64,000 nucleotides of DNA from Aphelocoma coerulescens. Lineage: Eukaryota > Chordata > Aves > Passeriformes > Corvidae. The translations under genes and the position numbers were made by a program. A model generated the notes under the pieces. It saw only the letters and a program-made list of their open reading frames with translations. It searched no databases and was not told the DNA's origin. Shown one piece after another: positions 1 to 12,161 of the stretch; within the stretch, counting starts at the first letter, position 1; the number at the start of each line of letters is the position of its first letter. The stretch lies in NCBI RefSeq assembly GCF_041296385.1, contig NW_027184064.1, forward strand, positions 1,550,001-1,614,000, given 5' to 3'.

Positions 1-189
1 TCTTTTCACCCTCAAAATATTATTATAAATGAAAAGGAGACACAATATGTAAAGCCAAGCATTTATTGTTAGTATAGCTGAAATCTTAACAGTTTAGTCA
101 GAGAAATATGAGCAGTCCAGATTTATATCATACTTCCAGTGCTCTGAGCCCTCATCTCTGTAACTTCAGTCTTAACTCTGTAACTTCAG

Positions 190-1012
190 GGGATGAAATT
201 ACAGTAGTTTTATTATAGAGATGCTTCTGCCTGTATTAAGATGCAAATGAGAGCATATCCTGAAGTCAGTAGTATAGATTTTATTTAATGGTAAATTTAA
301 CAGGGGGAGAGAGAGAGAGAGAAGGAAAGAAATAGGAAAAAGAGAAGGGTGTGGGGGAGTGAGAGAGGATGACAGAGAGTTTGTGTGACAGTCCTGTGAA
401 ACACAGAGTTCAATGGGTTAATGTACATTCAGGTTTACATGGGAATGCCCAGGTACCTCCCCTGGGTGGGTGGGGGGATGTTTTATGCTGTCTCTCACAA
501 CACTGTGGATCATGCGCAAGGCCCCAGAAATGAGTCTGAGGGCACTTTGTGGGTCTTTGATGGTTTGTGACTCCTTCTAAGAAACGACAGCTGCCTCTCA
601 TGACAGTGGAGTTGTAGCCTGTGGTGGTGGGTGTTCACCCCCTCTGTCTCATGTGGACCAGAAGCTTTGACAACACACACTCAAAAACTCTTCCTCCACC
701 TTGGTTGAGGGGACAGTGTGCAAACCTGGCCTTAGCAAATGAGTCTGTGGGATATGGCCTCCCCCAGCCTTGTTTACTTCTCCTTAGATCTGAGATAATT
801 AGACAATAGCACCGCCTTTGTCTTATCTCAATTTCCCATCAGGTGGTTTAACTCACAGTCTTAATTCCCAAAATCCAGGAGGAATATTTGGGAGTAGGGT
901 GGGCTTTGGTGGTCACAGCTTCTTTGTCCAGTTTTTCATAGTGGGCAAAATTCTTTGGTAATCTTAACAGAGTTTAAGACAATTATGATTTTTAAGTCTT
1001 TTCCAGATGACA
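190..1012. mobile_element. Degraded solo LTR, same family as 58790-59774
   Basis: This block aligns along its length, in the same orientation, with the LTR at 58790-59774. Shared landmarks are the GA-rich tract near the left end (306-322), the stretch around 'cacagagttcaatgggttaatgtacatt', the 'cacagcttctttgtccag' stretch near 930, and a TGACA end near 1008-1012. It is shorter than the other copy (about 820 against 985 bases), so it has internal deletions. The left boundary is blurred by a local tandem duplication of 'ctctgtaacttcag' at about 156-189. No target-site duplication can be seen, which fits an older insertion. Orientation as a promoter is unresolved. Open frames here (for example 410-601 reverse and 621-809 forward) are not supported as genes. 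Confidence 0.7.
306..322. repeat. (GA)n microsatellite
   Basis: This is a run of GA dinucleotides inside the LTR copy at 190-1012. The matching LTR at 58790 has a GA run at the same internal position (58899-58914), so the tract belongs to the element. Confidence 0.9.
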
Positions 1013-4000
1013 GAGGCAGATGGGGTCTATGCTGAGTTGTCAGCATTTGGAGTCCTCTCCCAAGACCTTCACCATGAGGAATATGATTTTAATGTTGGTA
1101 GTTTCTTCCTCTTTGCCCCTTATTCCTCCCTTTTGTCTTTCCTTCATACACCTTTCATTCATCTGGAATTATTTTTGTATGTTTTCTCACACACTTGTAC
1201 ACTTTATTTTTAGTCCAGTGGTCTGCAACTCCATATTAAATTCCAAGTTTTACATGTTAGATTCTACATTTTTGTCCTCCTTCTTTTGTCTACAAACAGG
1301 TTTCTCCAGCTGCATGTCTGCATTTTTTTAACTAAGCATGGCTGAATTTTATATAGCGAGGGGAAGAGGGAGGAGCAGGTACTCACCTCTTCTGATGTCA
1401 TACCTGTATTCTTCTACATGTATCCTGTGTCCCCACTTCTCCAGGTCTCTGTACTATTAGGTTACAGGACTGCACAAAAGGTCACTCTACTTTTTTACAA
1501 TTATAATCACTGAGACAGAAAACTTACAGTCTGACACCATTCAGAAAATATTTCTAATTCCCTTAATTCCCATTGACTATTCTCCAATAGCACGTCTCTG
1601 ATTTTAACCCAAATCTATGCCCTTAAGCTGTGAAACTTTTATTGTTTAAAATTTCCTATAAAATTGTTTATTGCTCTAAAATGATTTTGCCATAATGAAT
1701 CTCTATTATTTTGAGAAAAATTTTACTTAAATATTTCATTGTGTGTCTTTGAAGTATGATTCATAACGTTAAAGTGTGTGGAGCTAGAATGCAAGATGCA
1801 TTCTACATGCAAGAAATTCATTAGAGCAGCCAAAAATACTGAGAAGGACCTTATAAGCAAAATATTTACTGCAGAAATTCATATTAGTGGATACTATTGC
1901 CAGAAATCCATTTCATTATTATTCATCTACAATACTTGTCAACAGTGAGTTGAAAATTACCAAGTTTCTGATTTTGCTTTTCACTATCTCTTTTACAAAA
2001 CCTTCCATGCGAGTTACAGTTGGGAAGTACTATACTTATTGCCTTTTAGAATGCAACATACAATAATATCTGAAACCAAAGAAAAGTAGTGAATGATTTT
2101 ATTTAAATAAAACAAAAGGAATTAACTTTGCAGTAGTTACAGACATAGTCTGATTACTCATATACGATTTAGAAAGCTTCTATTAAAGACAAGAATTTCT
2201 ATTCCAGGAGCATTAAAAAGATCACCTTAGCTAGCTTTGATCTGACAATAATATTTAGAAAGACAAAAATTCTTAACTGATTAAATGAATATCAACTCTG
2301 AAAAATTCTTATACTTTAAAACTTGTTTTGCTTTAAGCAAGGACAGGAAGTTATTATATTATATATATATATATATATAATTATATCAGTTATAATAAAA
2401 TGAAATTTTTAAGCAGTTCATTAAGAAGCCATCACAGCCTTTTGGTATTTTTGAAATATTTATCTTTATTTTAATGAGCTTGAATCACTATTTCATTGAG
2501 GAGAGAACATTTCCTTTAGATACATGACATTAGAAGTTCTCTATTTTCATTAAATTATGCTTGGCTTGGTTTACCACTGCAATTTTTGTTTGTTTGCCTG
2601 GATTGAAAGAACTTTGACTGTCTGTGGTGCCAAAAACTAGAATAAGTTTGCTTATTTGTGGTTTAAAGGCATATATGCATAGGATTAAAATTGTTCTCAC
2701 ATGAAGAAATCCCTTAATAGTCAGAAGTGTGGTAATTAAGAAGGTGACAAATATGGAACAATTGCAATAACTAGAAGGGAAGGTTGTGATCTGACTTTAG
2801 GAAGCAATCATTTAGCTCTCTTGCTTTGCACCTTAAAAGCAGTTATAGGTGGCTAACACATGTTGACTTGCCTAGTTGCTGCAAAAATCTCCTGGCTCAA
2901 TAGTCACTCAAGAATCGATATTTTCACTGGAGATAAAGGGGTTTGTGGGGCTTGCTTCAAGTGATTTTCGTGAGGGAGATTGGTGCAATCTGAAACTTAA
3001 ACTCTTGCTACAGTTCTTGAGCTGTGAAACAGGGGACATGAAAACCTAACGAGAAGTTACTTTCAAGGAATCTATGGAAAGGATAAATTTACAACAGTAC
3101 TCTAGGAAAAAACCCACTATTTAGATAATGATTAGCCACTTTTGGCTCATCACTTTTGGCTAAAATAAGCTAGGGAGTATTAGTAATTAGTAGGGATACA
3201 TTGGTGGGTTTTGACAACATTTTTAAGCATAGAAATATGTAGTGCTTTTTAATGTTGAGAAGGACAACCCCTATAATTACCATGAATATTCCCATGAATA
3301 AGCAGGACTCCACCCTGATTAAAACTAAGGACGTGGAGAGACTGTTAAAAAGTCTCTGTGTATGTCCACAGGGATGGGCCCTGCCTGGTAGATTCAACAA
3401 TAGGCTTGGGCCCCAGATAAGTAGATGAACTTCTAAGGTGCATTGCACAATGCATTCTTTCTTCTTCACCTGAACAGCCCCCTATATCTCCTAAATCTTC
3501 ATGTGCGATAGATTTATTTAGCTCATAAAGCTCATGAACTTATCATGATTCATAATTCATGTTTCATAATTCATTGTAGAAATAAAGTTGCCACTGACAT
3601 TTAACACTTCAAAGTGTTTTCGCTTAAAGGTCACCTTTACAAATAAGTATTCTTTAATTAAGGGAAGCATTTTAACAAAACAGGTTGGGGGTTTTTTCAG
3701 TTTGATAATTCTCATCATAATAGTTCAAACTCCAAAGAATTCTTAAAAGGAAAAGCAGCCTAGGTAGACCAAGTGAGAAATGCTTGATATAATTATTACC
3801 TGCATCTAAAATCTTCTCTGGAAGTTTCTGAAAGGTTATGAATGCAAAGCATGAAGATTGCTGATCTCCAAGAGTATGATTTTATAACGCCAGATAAAAA
3901 AGTTTGTAAGATATCTCAGTTTACAAGATTTGTGTCTCTCAGAACATACAGCACTTTGAAATACATTTTCATAGTCTCTTTCTTCCACAAAATCTAGAGG

Positions 4001-4808
4001 GACATACAACATGATACTAAGCAGGTTGAATACTATTTTTTTCCACAGTGAGGAAAAAAATCCTGTTAAAATTTAAGCAGAAATGTGGATTTCTCTCAAG
4101 TAAGGTGAAAAAATTATTCTTTCAAGGCTGAAGAATGCAACACTAAACCCAAATTCTTGACTAGGCACTGGAAGGAATTGAGTCATGTTCCCAAGAAATA
4201 CGTTCTTTAGAGATCTTCTCAGAACAAACAGCACAGTTCAAAAAGAACAGGAAGATCACTCCTTAGTGTTTTCCCTACTGTTACCTGTGCAAAACTCAGC
4301 AGTAATGTGTGCCAGCATTCCATGAATGCAGTTCTATGCCTTTACAGTTCATGAGTGCTGTTGTGAGAGGAAATGAAGAGATAGTGAAATGGGGAAAATT
4401 AGTCAGTGACTACCAAAAACCTGGAAGCTACTGAGATAACAAGAATACTGTGTGTCCAGGGTTAGTGGGTGTACTGATGACCAGAATAAGAATGATTTAG
4501 AGGGTAAAAAACTCCATCTAACTTTGCATCCAACACAGGTAAGATTAATCCAGAAAAACAAAACAAATATTTAAAAAAGCAAAAAGCAAAAAAAGAGCAA
4601 CCCCAAAAAGTAGTCTTATTTGGCTCTGTTTTGAAACCCAAACTGTTGCACACAGGTAAAACCTTATTGAATGAAGGCCTTGTTGCCTTTGTAAAATCAT
4701 GGCTCGGGCCTGTTACTTTGGCTACGTAGAAAAAAGGACTGTGGGAAAGATACACAGCTGAATTAGTAGAGAAACATGCTGCATGATCATTGCGTGTTCA
4801 CATCATGA
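1013..4808. other. AT-rich intergenic or intronic DNA
   Basis: I see no gene or recognisable interspersed repeat here. Open frames are short and low in coding character; the longest, 3170-3469 on the reverse strand (99 codons), matches nothing I know. A (TA)n run lies at about 2355-2379. Confidence 0.6.
2355..2379. repeat. (TA)n microsatellite
   Basis: An alternating TA run of about 24 bases in AT-rich DNA. Confidence 0.9.
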
Positions 4809-6310
4809 TGTATGGTGGTTGGTTGAATTACGTTTGTTATGCTTTAAAACTATGTAAACAGATAACTGGATAACTGCTTAAAAAGGCTGGGTTTTTGCAA
4901 TGAAGCGGCTGTCCTTTGTACCTGCCTGGGGAATCTGCTTCGCACTTTATTGCAACACAAAACCATTATATAATTGTGCTGGCTTAACAAAAACCTGGTG
5001 TGTGGAGGCAGAGAAAAAAAAGAAAGAGCTGTTTGAGGCTTCTATGTCCAGCCCCAATGGCTGGAACCTCTGGCGATGGGCAGGTTGCTAGGCCAATTGG
5101 ACGGGCTGGAAACGCCTCTGTGATGATATATTTAAGAAAGGAGAAACCGCTTCCTTCTGAGGGGTGGTGAGGGGCTTCGTGACCCTTTCCGGAGGGGTCT
5201 GCTGGGTCCTCCTGGCGCAGCGGCCAGGGTCAGGCCGCCAAGAGGAGCCACCCCAGAGCCGCGAGCAGTTGTGCAGCCAGAACCCTCCCGAAGCCGTGGC
5301 CTGCGCGGTGCCGGTGGGCCCCCTGAGGCTGGCGCAGCTCGCGCGGAACAGAGCAAAAACACCACGCAGCAGGCAACAAGGCGCATGGCGAGTATTTCCT
5401 CGATTTGGAGCTTGGATGAGATGAACTGCAACTTACAGACACCAACTTTCTCCCAAGTCAGAGAAAAAGAAAAGTTAGGTCACCTGAAGAAGAAACCTGG
5501 TGGCACCATGGTCGGTGAGGGAAGAGAGAGGGAAGAAGCGCTCCAAATGCTGGAGCTGAGGTTCTCCCACAAGCCTTGGTGAAGACTATAATACAACAAA
5601 CAGTTTCCCTATAATTCATGAGGTGCATGGCAGGGGATGCAGAGATGCAAGTGCAGCCCATGAAGAGGAGTGCTCACACTGGAGTGCATAGATGCTGAGA
5701 GGCTTTTAAAGATCGAAGAAGAGAGCCTTTGCTTCCCAGCTGGCACAGCTCATCCTTAAAAGACTAAACCCCATGAATTATTATGGCCCATGCTGGCAGC
5801 TGTGGAAAGACTGCATTACTCGTGGGAGGGATTTCACACTGCAGCAGGTTTGGGCGGGCTGTTGCTTATGAAGGTTGAAACCACGCTAGAAAAGTTCGCA
5901 GAGACCTATCTACCATGGGAAGGATCCCATGGCACAGCAGAAGAAACTCTTTTCCTTAAGCATAAAGAAGGACTCTTAGAAGTGAAATACTGACCAGAAC
6001 CCCATGTTTGTTTCCTTGTGCGGTTGGTAGAAAGAGGGGAAGGGACTGGAGAAGAAAGGTGTTCTGAAAGTTTTCTTTGGTTCTCATTACCCTTTTTACT
6101 TTTAATTCTGTCAATAATAAATCTTCTTTATGCTCTTTAAGTTTTGAACCTGTTTTGCCCTTAAAGTTTTCCTTTTTCCTCAATAATTCATATTTCAACT
6201 CACAAAAATGAAGTTTTCAGTTTCCCCTCCTCTGCTTAGCTATAGCAGAGGAAAATAAGTGAATGATTTTTTGTGGGTGCCTGGCGTTTAACCAGTGTCA
6301 AACCGTGACA
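4809..6310 (+). mobile_element. ERVL-like solo LTR with CpG-rich middle
   Basis: This is a forward LTR. A probable TG start lies near 4809 ('tgtatggtggttgg') and the TGACA end is at 6306-6310. A TATA-like motif (5126-5136, 'atatatttaag') follows 'ggccaattgg...cctctgtgat', the same block that precedes the TATA box of the LTR at 12162-13251. A polyadenylation signal AATAAA is at 6116-6121, followed by a U5-like 'cctgttttgccctt'. Its 3' third aligns well with LTR C (39519-41543), for example 'ttttccttaagcata' around 5950. The region 5160-5420 is strikingly GC- and CpG-rich for this window. No clean target duplication is visible, so the 5' edge is uncertain. Open frames at 5132-5582 are by-products of the GC-rich segment. 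Confidence 0.75.
5126..5136 (+). promoter_or_regulatory. LTR TATA-like box
   Basis: The motif 'atatatttaag' sits just upstream of the GC-rich part of the LTR. It is placed as the TATA box is in the related LTR at 12162 ('catatttaag', 12341-12350). This is inferred from family resemblance; nothing shows it is active. Confidence 0.5.
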
Positions 6311-9300
6311 ATAATGAAACCCACAACACAGCAGTATAATAACAATAAGAACTTGCAATTTCGTTATGAGATATTTCATAGGTGGGTCAGTTACTACCCA
6401 AAAATGTGGTGGAAGTTGCTCTCACCTAAAAACGTGATGGAGGTTGCTTGTAAATGAAAACCAAATTAGTTAAATAATTTGATGTGAAAAGAAATTCTTT
6501 AGGACTTAATGTTTTTCTAAAGTCACATCGAGAATTTTTTTACCCATTGTTTTTGCTGGTCACACTCAAAATTTTGAAGTCCTAATTGAAACCCCTTTTC
6601 TTTCCTTTTGAAATCATATGGATCAAGCTTTTCTTTCCCCCACCTAGGAGGCTATCAAAACACCCATGAACTGGTGGCTTGTCTTTTTATTCTTCATGGA
6701 TATTTATTCTTCTTGCAGAGACAAAACCAAGAAAACCTTTTGATGTGGGGATGCTGAATTCAGTCCACTACTTTGGGGTTTAATTAATAATTTATATTAT
6801 TTTGTAGAGCATCAAAAGGATTGGTGGGTAGTGTTGCACTTAAGTGTAACCTTAATCATGGCCATTATTCCTTGCAGGAGTTCACATCTCCCAGGAAATG
6901 AAATAACTCCCAAGATGGAAGTATTCTCTTCAAATTTTTACTTTAAAGCTTTTGGATAAAAGGAAAGAGCTGAACTAGCTTTTCCTACTGAGCTTATTTT
7001 CATTTCCAGTTACCTTCACGCAGATATACATACAAACTCCAAAGGACATTCTGGTTGACTTGAAAGTAGAGATATTATCTTTCCATTTTCTTTGAAAGTT
7101 TGTAGAAATTTTTTTGGCTTCATCTGAGCTGAATTTTTGTAATTGTACGAATAAGGGGGAAAAATGCAATAATTTCATGATATTACTCCTAGTTCCTGAA
7201 AGTTAATATATCAGTGTCCTTCATGAATTAGATTTTCAACAGTGAGAGCCAACACTTACTGATATCATAGTTTTGATCATTTTCTCAATACGTTTTTCAG
7301 TTACAGTTCCTCAAGCTTGTTTTTCCTGTGCCTTATAAAGTACTGCAAGCCACTGTTACCTTTTCATCTATCTGTTTACAGCAGAGAGTATAGTGTTGCA
7401 GTATACCAGCAAAAAAAGTGCTGAAAATGGTGGAAAATGCATTTTTTTAGATGATACAAGAGATATATGGACAAATCTGCTTTAACTAGAATTACCTGAC
7501 TGATAAATGTAAGTTAAGACCTAGATGCCCTTTACTTTCTTTTCAGTTTAACACAGAGAAGAGCTTCAAACCTTGTGAGGTATCAAATCAGTCTATAAGA
7601 TGAAATTCTTACGTTTGGGTTTATTTGATAAATAAATCTAGAACAAAGATAGCTAAGCCTTAGCTGGAGTCCCATGCCAAGGTAAACAACCCTGACCTTC
7701 AGTGGCTGTGCACAAAGTTTCAGTAGTGAAATAAGTAGCATTCAGTTCTGAAAAATGGGAGTCTTGGACTTTTCCTTGGTATTGCAACTATTGCTCTACT
7801 CCCTAAAACACAAGGTACTGATTTCTTGGACATATTTCTACAAGCTTTTTTAAAACAGAAATAACATTCTGATCAAGCAACAAAACAACAAGTGGGACAA
7901 GGGTAAGGTATAATTCTCATTCTTTTTTCCCTGCTGAGTTCTTTGGATTGCTAGCAAAACAAGCAAGCAATACATTTCACTGTCAAACACTTGAAAAAGA
8001 AATCACCTTTCCTTACATCTTTTCAAGATCTTTCAGTATGTATGCCCAGCTGCTTTTCTTTATTATGTATTTGTTCAAAATATGCTGAACTATTTGAAAC
8101 AGCTTTGGTAGGAGCACAGAGGGCATAAAAGCAGCATCTTGATGAATTTTTATTTTGCACTGTTTGCTATTCATGTAGAACAATAGAAAAATTGTGTGGA
8201 AAGTTTTGAAATTCATGGATGATAAGAAAACTTTCAAAAAAAAACCTTTTTCAGGTCCTCTTGATTTATGAGCCTGGGTTTGTGCCAAGAACAGTAACTA
8301 ACTGAGACGTTTCAAACACTTAATCGCCTATCTTTCTAGTATGGCTGTAGCACCACAAGGCAGAATAGCCTTTTATACCAGTAAGGACTTACAGTAAGAC
8401 AGTGGACGACCTACTTAACTCTGTGGGGACTTTAACCTCTGAAATAGTATAACCAGATACCAGATGCCAAAACACAGGGCTTACATGAAGCTTACGAAGA
8501 TCAGGAAGTTAGTGCTTTCAGTGCATGTGTTGTCTATCTTCTAGTCCCAGGAAAAAACTGCTGAGTTTCACTTATATTTTCACTTTGTAGATTTTCTTTT
8601 TATAATATGTCAACTTAAAAGAACTAATAAAAATAATTGTGTATAGAATACTTTAAAATTAAAAAAAACCCCCACAACAACACACTGGAGGGATTGGTTA
8701 TCCATTTACCATTTTTGGTCCTCTGGAACGAAATATTTGATTCTGAAAATTAGTCTACTTGTACTCTTAACACTTTTTAGTCCACATCAATTTGAATTAA
8801 TGCAAAACACAACAAGTTGAAAAAGTGACTGTAAGAATTCTGAAATCTGTTTCCATTCTTTTCAATTAATAAATTAAAATTTAAAAGTTTTAAAAATATT
8901 TTAATTTAATGCTTTTAATTATTTATATTTATCTTGAAAGCAAAATCCATTCTAGGCTCTTAGAAACAAGAACAGCATATGCTATTTCCTAATTGGTAGA
9001 AAAGTTCTAATCCAAATTCTTGAACCACAAATCAAACTATCTTAGAAAACCTGAATAGGAAAACTCAAGATATAGTTTAAAAGAAAGTTTTTTATCCTGT
9101 GTCAGGGCAGCCTTTTAGCATTATGAAATATTGGAAAAATCTTGTGAAACATCTGAGATAATAGATCAACATTCTTATTCCCATTAATCTTCATAGTTTT
9201 CCAAAAATACTGTTAGTTTTGTCACAGCAGTGCTAAAGGTTTAAAGCATCCTACATGTTTCTACAAACATTCTTTAAAGCACAGCTGCTGTTTTAACACT

Positions 9301-9539
9301 GTCTCACTCAATTTCTATGACAGTGCCTTACATTTATCTTTCATTTTATATACTTGAAAGCTGGGGAAAATACACAACTTGATTTTAAGAAAGGTAGATT
9401 GTGCCAAAGAAACATGTTACCTAAAAAAATGCAACAAATTTTCTCTAGAAAAGGGCATAGAGTAGCTCAAATTTACCCAAGCTTAATTTCCCATAAGACC
9501 TCATGTGAAATTACTAAAGCAAAACGGAGGATAATGTGA
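6311..9539. other. AT-rich DNA without recognisable features
   Basis: I see no gene, RNA gene or clear repeat. The open frames (for example 8013-8288 reverse, 91 codons) do not resemble known proteins. Confidence 0.55.
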
Positions 9540-9850
9540 TACAGTTTTAGAAGGGTGGGATGGATAAGGCAGGTTTATAAACTGACTAAAATGGTTTCAC
9601 TGCAAGACAGAGAAGAATAATTGTACTGAAAGATGAATAAGATGGAGAGCTTTATAAGTGGAGTACCACAGACTGCTCCTTAACTGTATTTAATATTTTC
9701 ATTAATATTTTGGCACACAAGCTGAAAAAAGAATTTAGCAAATGACAAAAATGTATTAAAGTAATTCAACAAGAAGGGAATAAAATTCATAAAGTAGCAG
9801 TCATAGAGACCAATAATTCAAATTTTTAATGTACGGCGCTGTGTTCTTTT
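9540..9850 (+). mobile_element. Probable ancient CR1-like relic
   Basis: Around 9655-9745 the text 'gtggagtaccacagactgctcctta...gtatttaatattttcattaat...ttagcaaatgac' follows a familiar CR1 reverse-transcriptase block. That block normally encodes the 'G(V/T)PQGS...LFNIFINDL...FADD' segment. Here the last motif would read roughly FANDK in place of FADDT. The frame is broken by stops and the match is diffuse, so this is a very old copy with uncertain edges. It could also be a related L3-type element. Confidence 0.4.
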
Positions 9851-11973
9851 TCTGAAAGTGACAGGAAGAAAGAGATATTGTTGTATGGCACAGATCATGG
9901 GATTAATTTGTACCTTTTCTAGTAAACTGATGACAAGCAAGACCGATTATACTGATTGTTAGATGGTGCCGGTGCAGACACATTGGTTCTGTCTTTCCAT
10001 ATAATACTATATAAATGTTCCAGATCACTCAGAGCCAGTTTGGGCATTGTTATGTCTTTCTTGCACACAAAATAATTTTATCTGAGGAGGATGCGATTGC
10101 AGTTTACATATGGGATTGCAGTTCATCTAGCACATAAGAAGAAAATCACATTATTGGCATGAGAAGAAATGGACTGATTTTGCTGTTAAAAAAATAGAGC
10201 GAAATTAGAAGATAAAAGATTTTTTCTTTTTTAATAAGCATGTCTAGGACAAGAAATTGAATAGAAATTTGAAGACTGATCCTGACATTTATGATCAGAT
10301 GATGAGCTCAATGAAAGAATAGAAAATTTCTAGTCCTCTATTTTTCTATGTCATTGGATCTGTAATTTCCATGAGACAATATGACATCATTTGAATCAGA
10401 TTCCATTAAATACTGTAGAAACTTAAAATAACTGAGGGATGAGAACTTTATGGTTTTATAGGTTGAGCTTCCTGAGTACAAACAGAAGGCGAAGAGTAAT
10501 TTCTGTGATGTGCTAGCTATTCCCATCTACAAAACTGCAGGAATATTGCTTTTAAGTCACTGACCAGATTTCAGTTTTGTTATAGTTTTGGAGCTTTTTA
10601 CTCTGTGGAAAGATTTATTTTTCAATTACTTTTAAATGGAGTATTTTCATAATCTTATGATAAAAATATGATATAAAATTAATAAACACTAACAAAGTAA
10701 TAGAAATTTTCCACTAAAAATGTTTAAAAAATAGGAGAAAGAAATCTCTCATGGGTGGATTTGGAAAAGAAAAATCAAACTTACTTCTTTGGAAAACTAA
10801 TTACTCAAGAGAAAAAAAAATCACATTAAGTGAACAGGACTCTGGAATTATAAGACTGGAAATGACTAGAAGACACACTAAATCACTTTAAACAGACCAA
10901 CATATTTTGTATTTTCTTAGATGTGCAAATTGTAAAATAAATTAAAATTTCCTTGCTTTGTGGAAAGGAGAAAAGGTCAACATCATGTTACTTTTAGTTT
11001 ATTACATTGAAAAAAGAAAAGGAGTATACGTTACAGTCATCTAGAGAGAAATTATGGTGGTGAGGTCATGAAACTTCACCACACCAAGGAAACAATCCAG
11101 TTACAGTGCCAAAAAAAAAAAAAAAGTAAAAAAATAGAGCTTATGTCTGGAAATTACATTACATTACACCTTCAAATAGCAAATCTGGACCTGTTCTAGC
11201 AGTCTGAGTAACTTGTGCAGCGAAAGCTGAAAGATAACTTCTATTGTGGTATCCTGTTTTAATAACAACATTCTTTTTTAGTCTTTTGACCCTTTTGAAC
11301 TGATGAGCTTTCATGTAATTTAGAAGGGCTCACTGGAACTCATATTTTTCTCAGCTAGTGCCAAAGTGTCTTCCCAAAGTTTTTACAACTGTATTCTTTT
11401 CACCTATGGCTCATTCTGAAGATACTGTGTGTCCCAGAAAACAAAGTTCAACTTTCTGTCTCCCTCCAGAGAAAAGGAGCCAAAAGCTGGCTGAAAAGCA
11501 AGAAGAGTTTATTCACTTATTATTATTTATACAACGTAAGTGTAAGGTTGTATTTAATGTCCACTTTAAAATTACTCACTTAAGCTGGGTTTTCATTTCA
11601 TTCAGGAGATAAGGTTGCCACAATGACTCTGAAAATGGAAGCATCACATTATTAATTTAGGAACCAAGGTGAAAGTGCTGGTGACTGTAGCAGTGAACAT
11701 AAGATATGATGTCTCTATTAAAAGGAAACAAGACAAAAAGGGGAACAAAAGGATTCTCCAATCATTTACTGGATCTATTCATAGTAAGAACCAATTATTT
11801 TCTCTTACTTTCTCTTAATATAGAAGATATCGATATGTGGGAAAAAAAATTTGCCCAATCACAGTACTTTTCCAGTCTGAATCCAAAATCAATTTGTTGT
11901 TACACTCCTTCAGTTCAGTGAAGGTACAGACATTTCAATTTCCATTTTACAGACAGTGAAGGTGTTGGTTGCC
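9851..11973. other. AT-rich DNA without recognisable features
   Basis: There is no supportable gene. A15 lies at 11111-11125. The open frame at 11358-11612 (84 codons, forward) has no recognisable domain. Confidence 0.55.
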
Positions 11974-12161
11974 TGTATTGTGTGTAGGTGTCAAGTTTTT
12001 GGCAGTGAGAGTGTTGCCGGGGAGGCCTGGTTTGGATCAGCCAGGTATGCTGATCACATTTAGGACACACTAGTTTCCAGCTGTCTCCGAATGACCCACC
12101 ATGGGGAACAGCCATGATGGACATGCCCTGGGGACAGCTGGGATGAGGGAGGGCAGCATGG
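11974..12161 (+). mobile_element. 5' part of an older ERVL-type LTR (tentative)
   Basis: The opening 'tgtattgtgtgtagg...tcaagtttttggcag' resembles the 5' end of the avian ERVL LTR family represented by the intact copy that follows at 12162. It is cut by that copy. The matching 3' half of an LTR of this type appears at 13461-14048, so both may be one older LTR broken by later insertions. The middle of the old LTR is missing or too diverged to see. Confidence 0.4.
12157..12161. repeat. Target-site duplication CATGG (left)
   Basis: CATGG immediately precedes the TG of the solo LTR at 12162 and recurs directly after its terminal CA at 13252-13256. A perfect 5-bp duplication is typical of ERVL-type integration. 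Confidence 0.85.
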
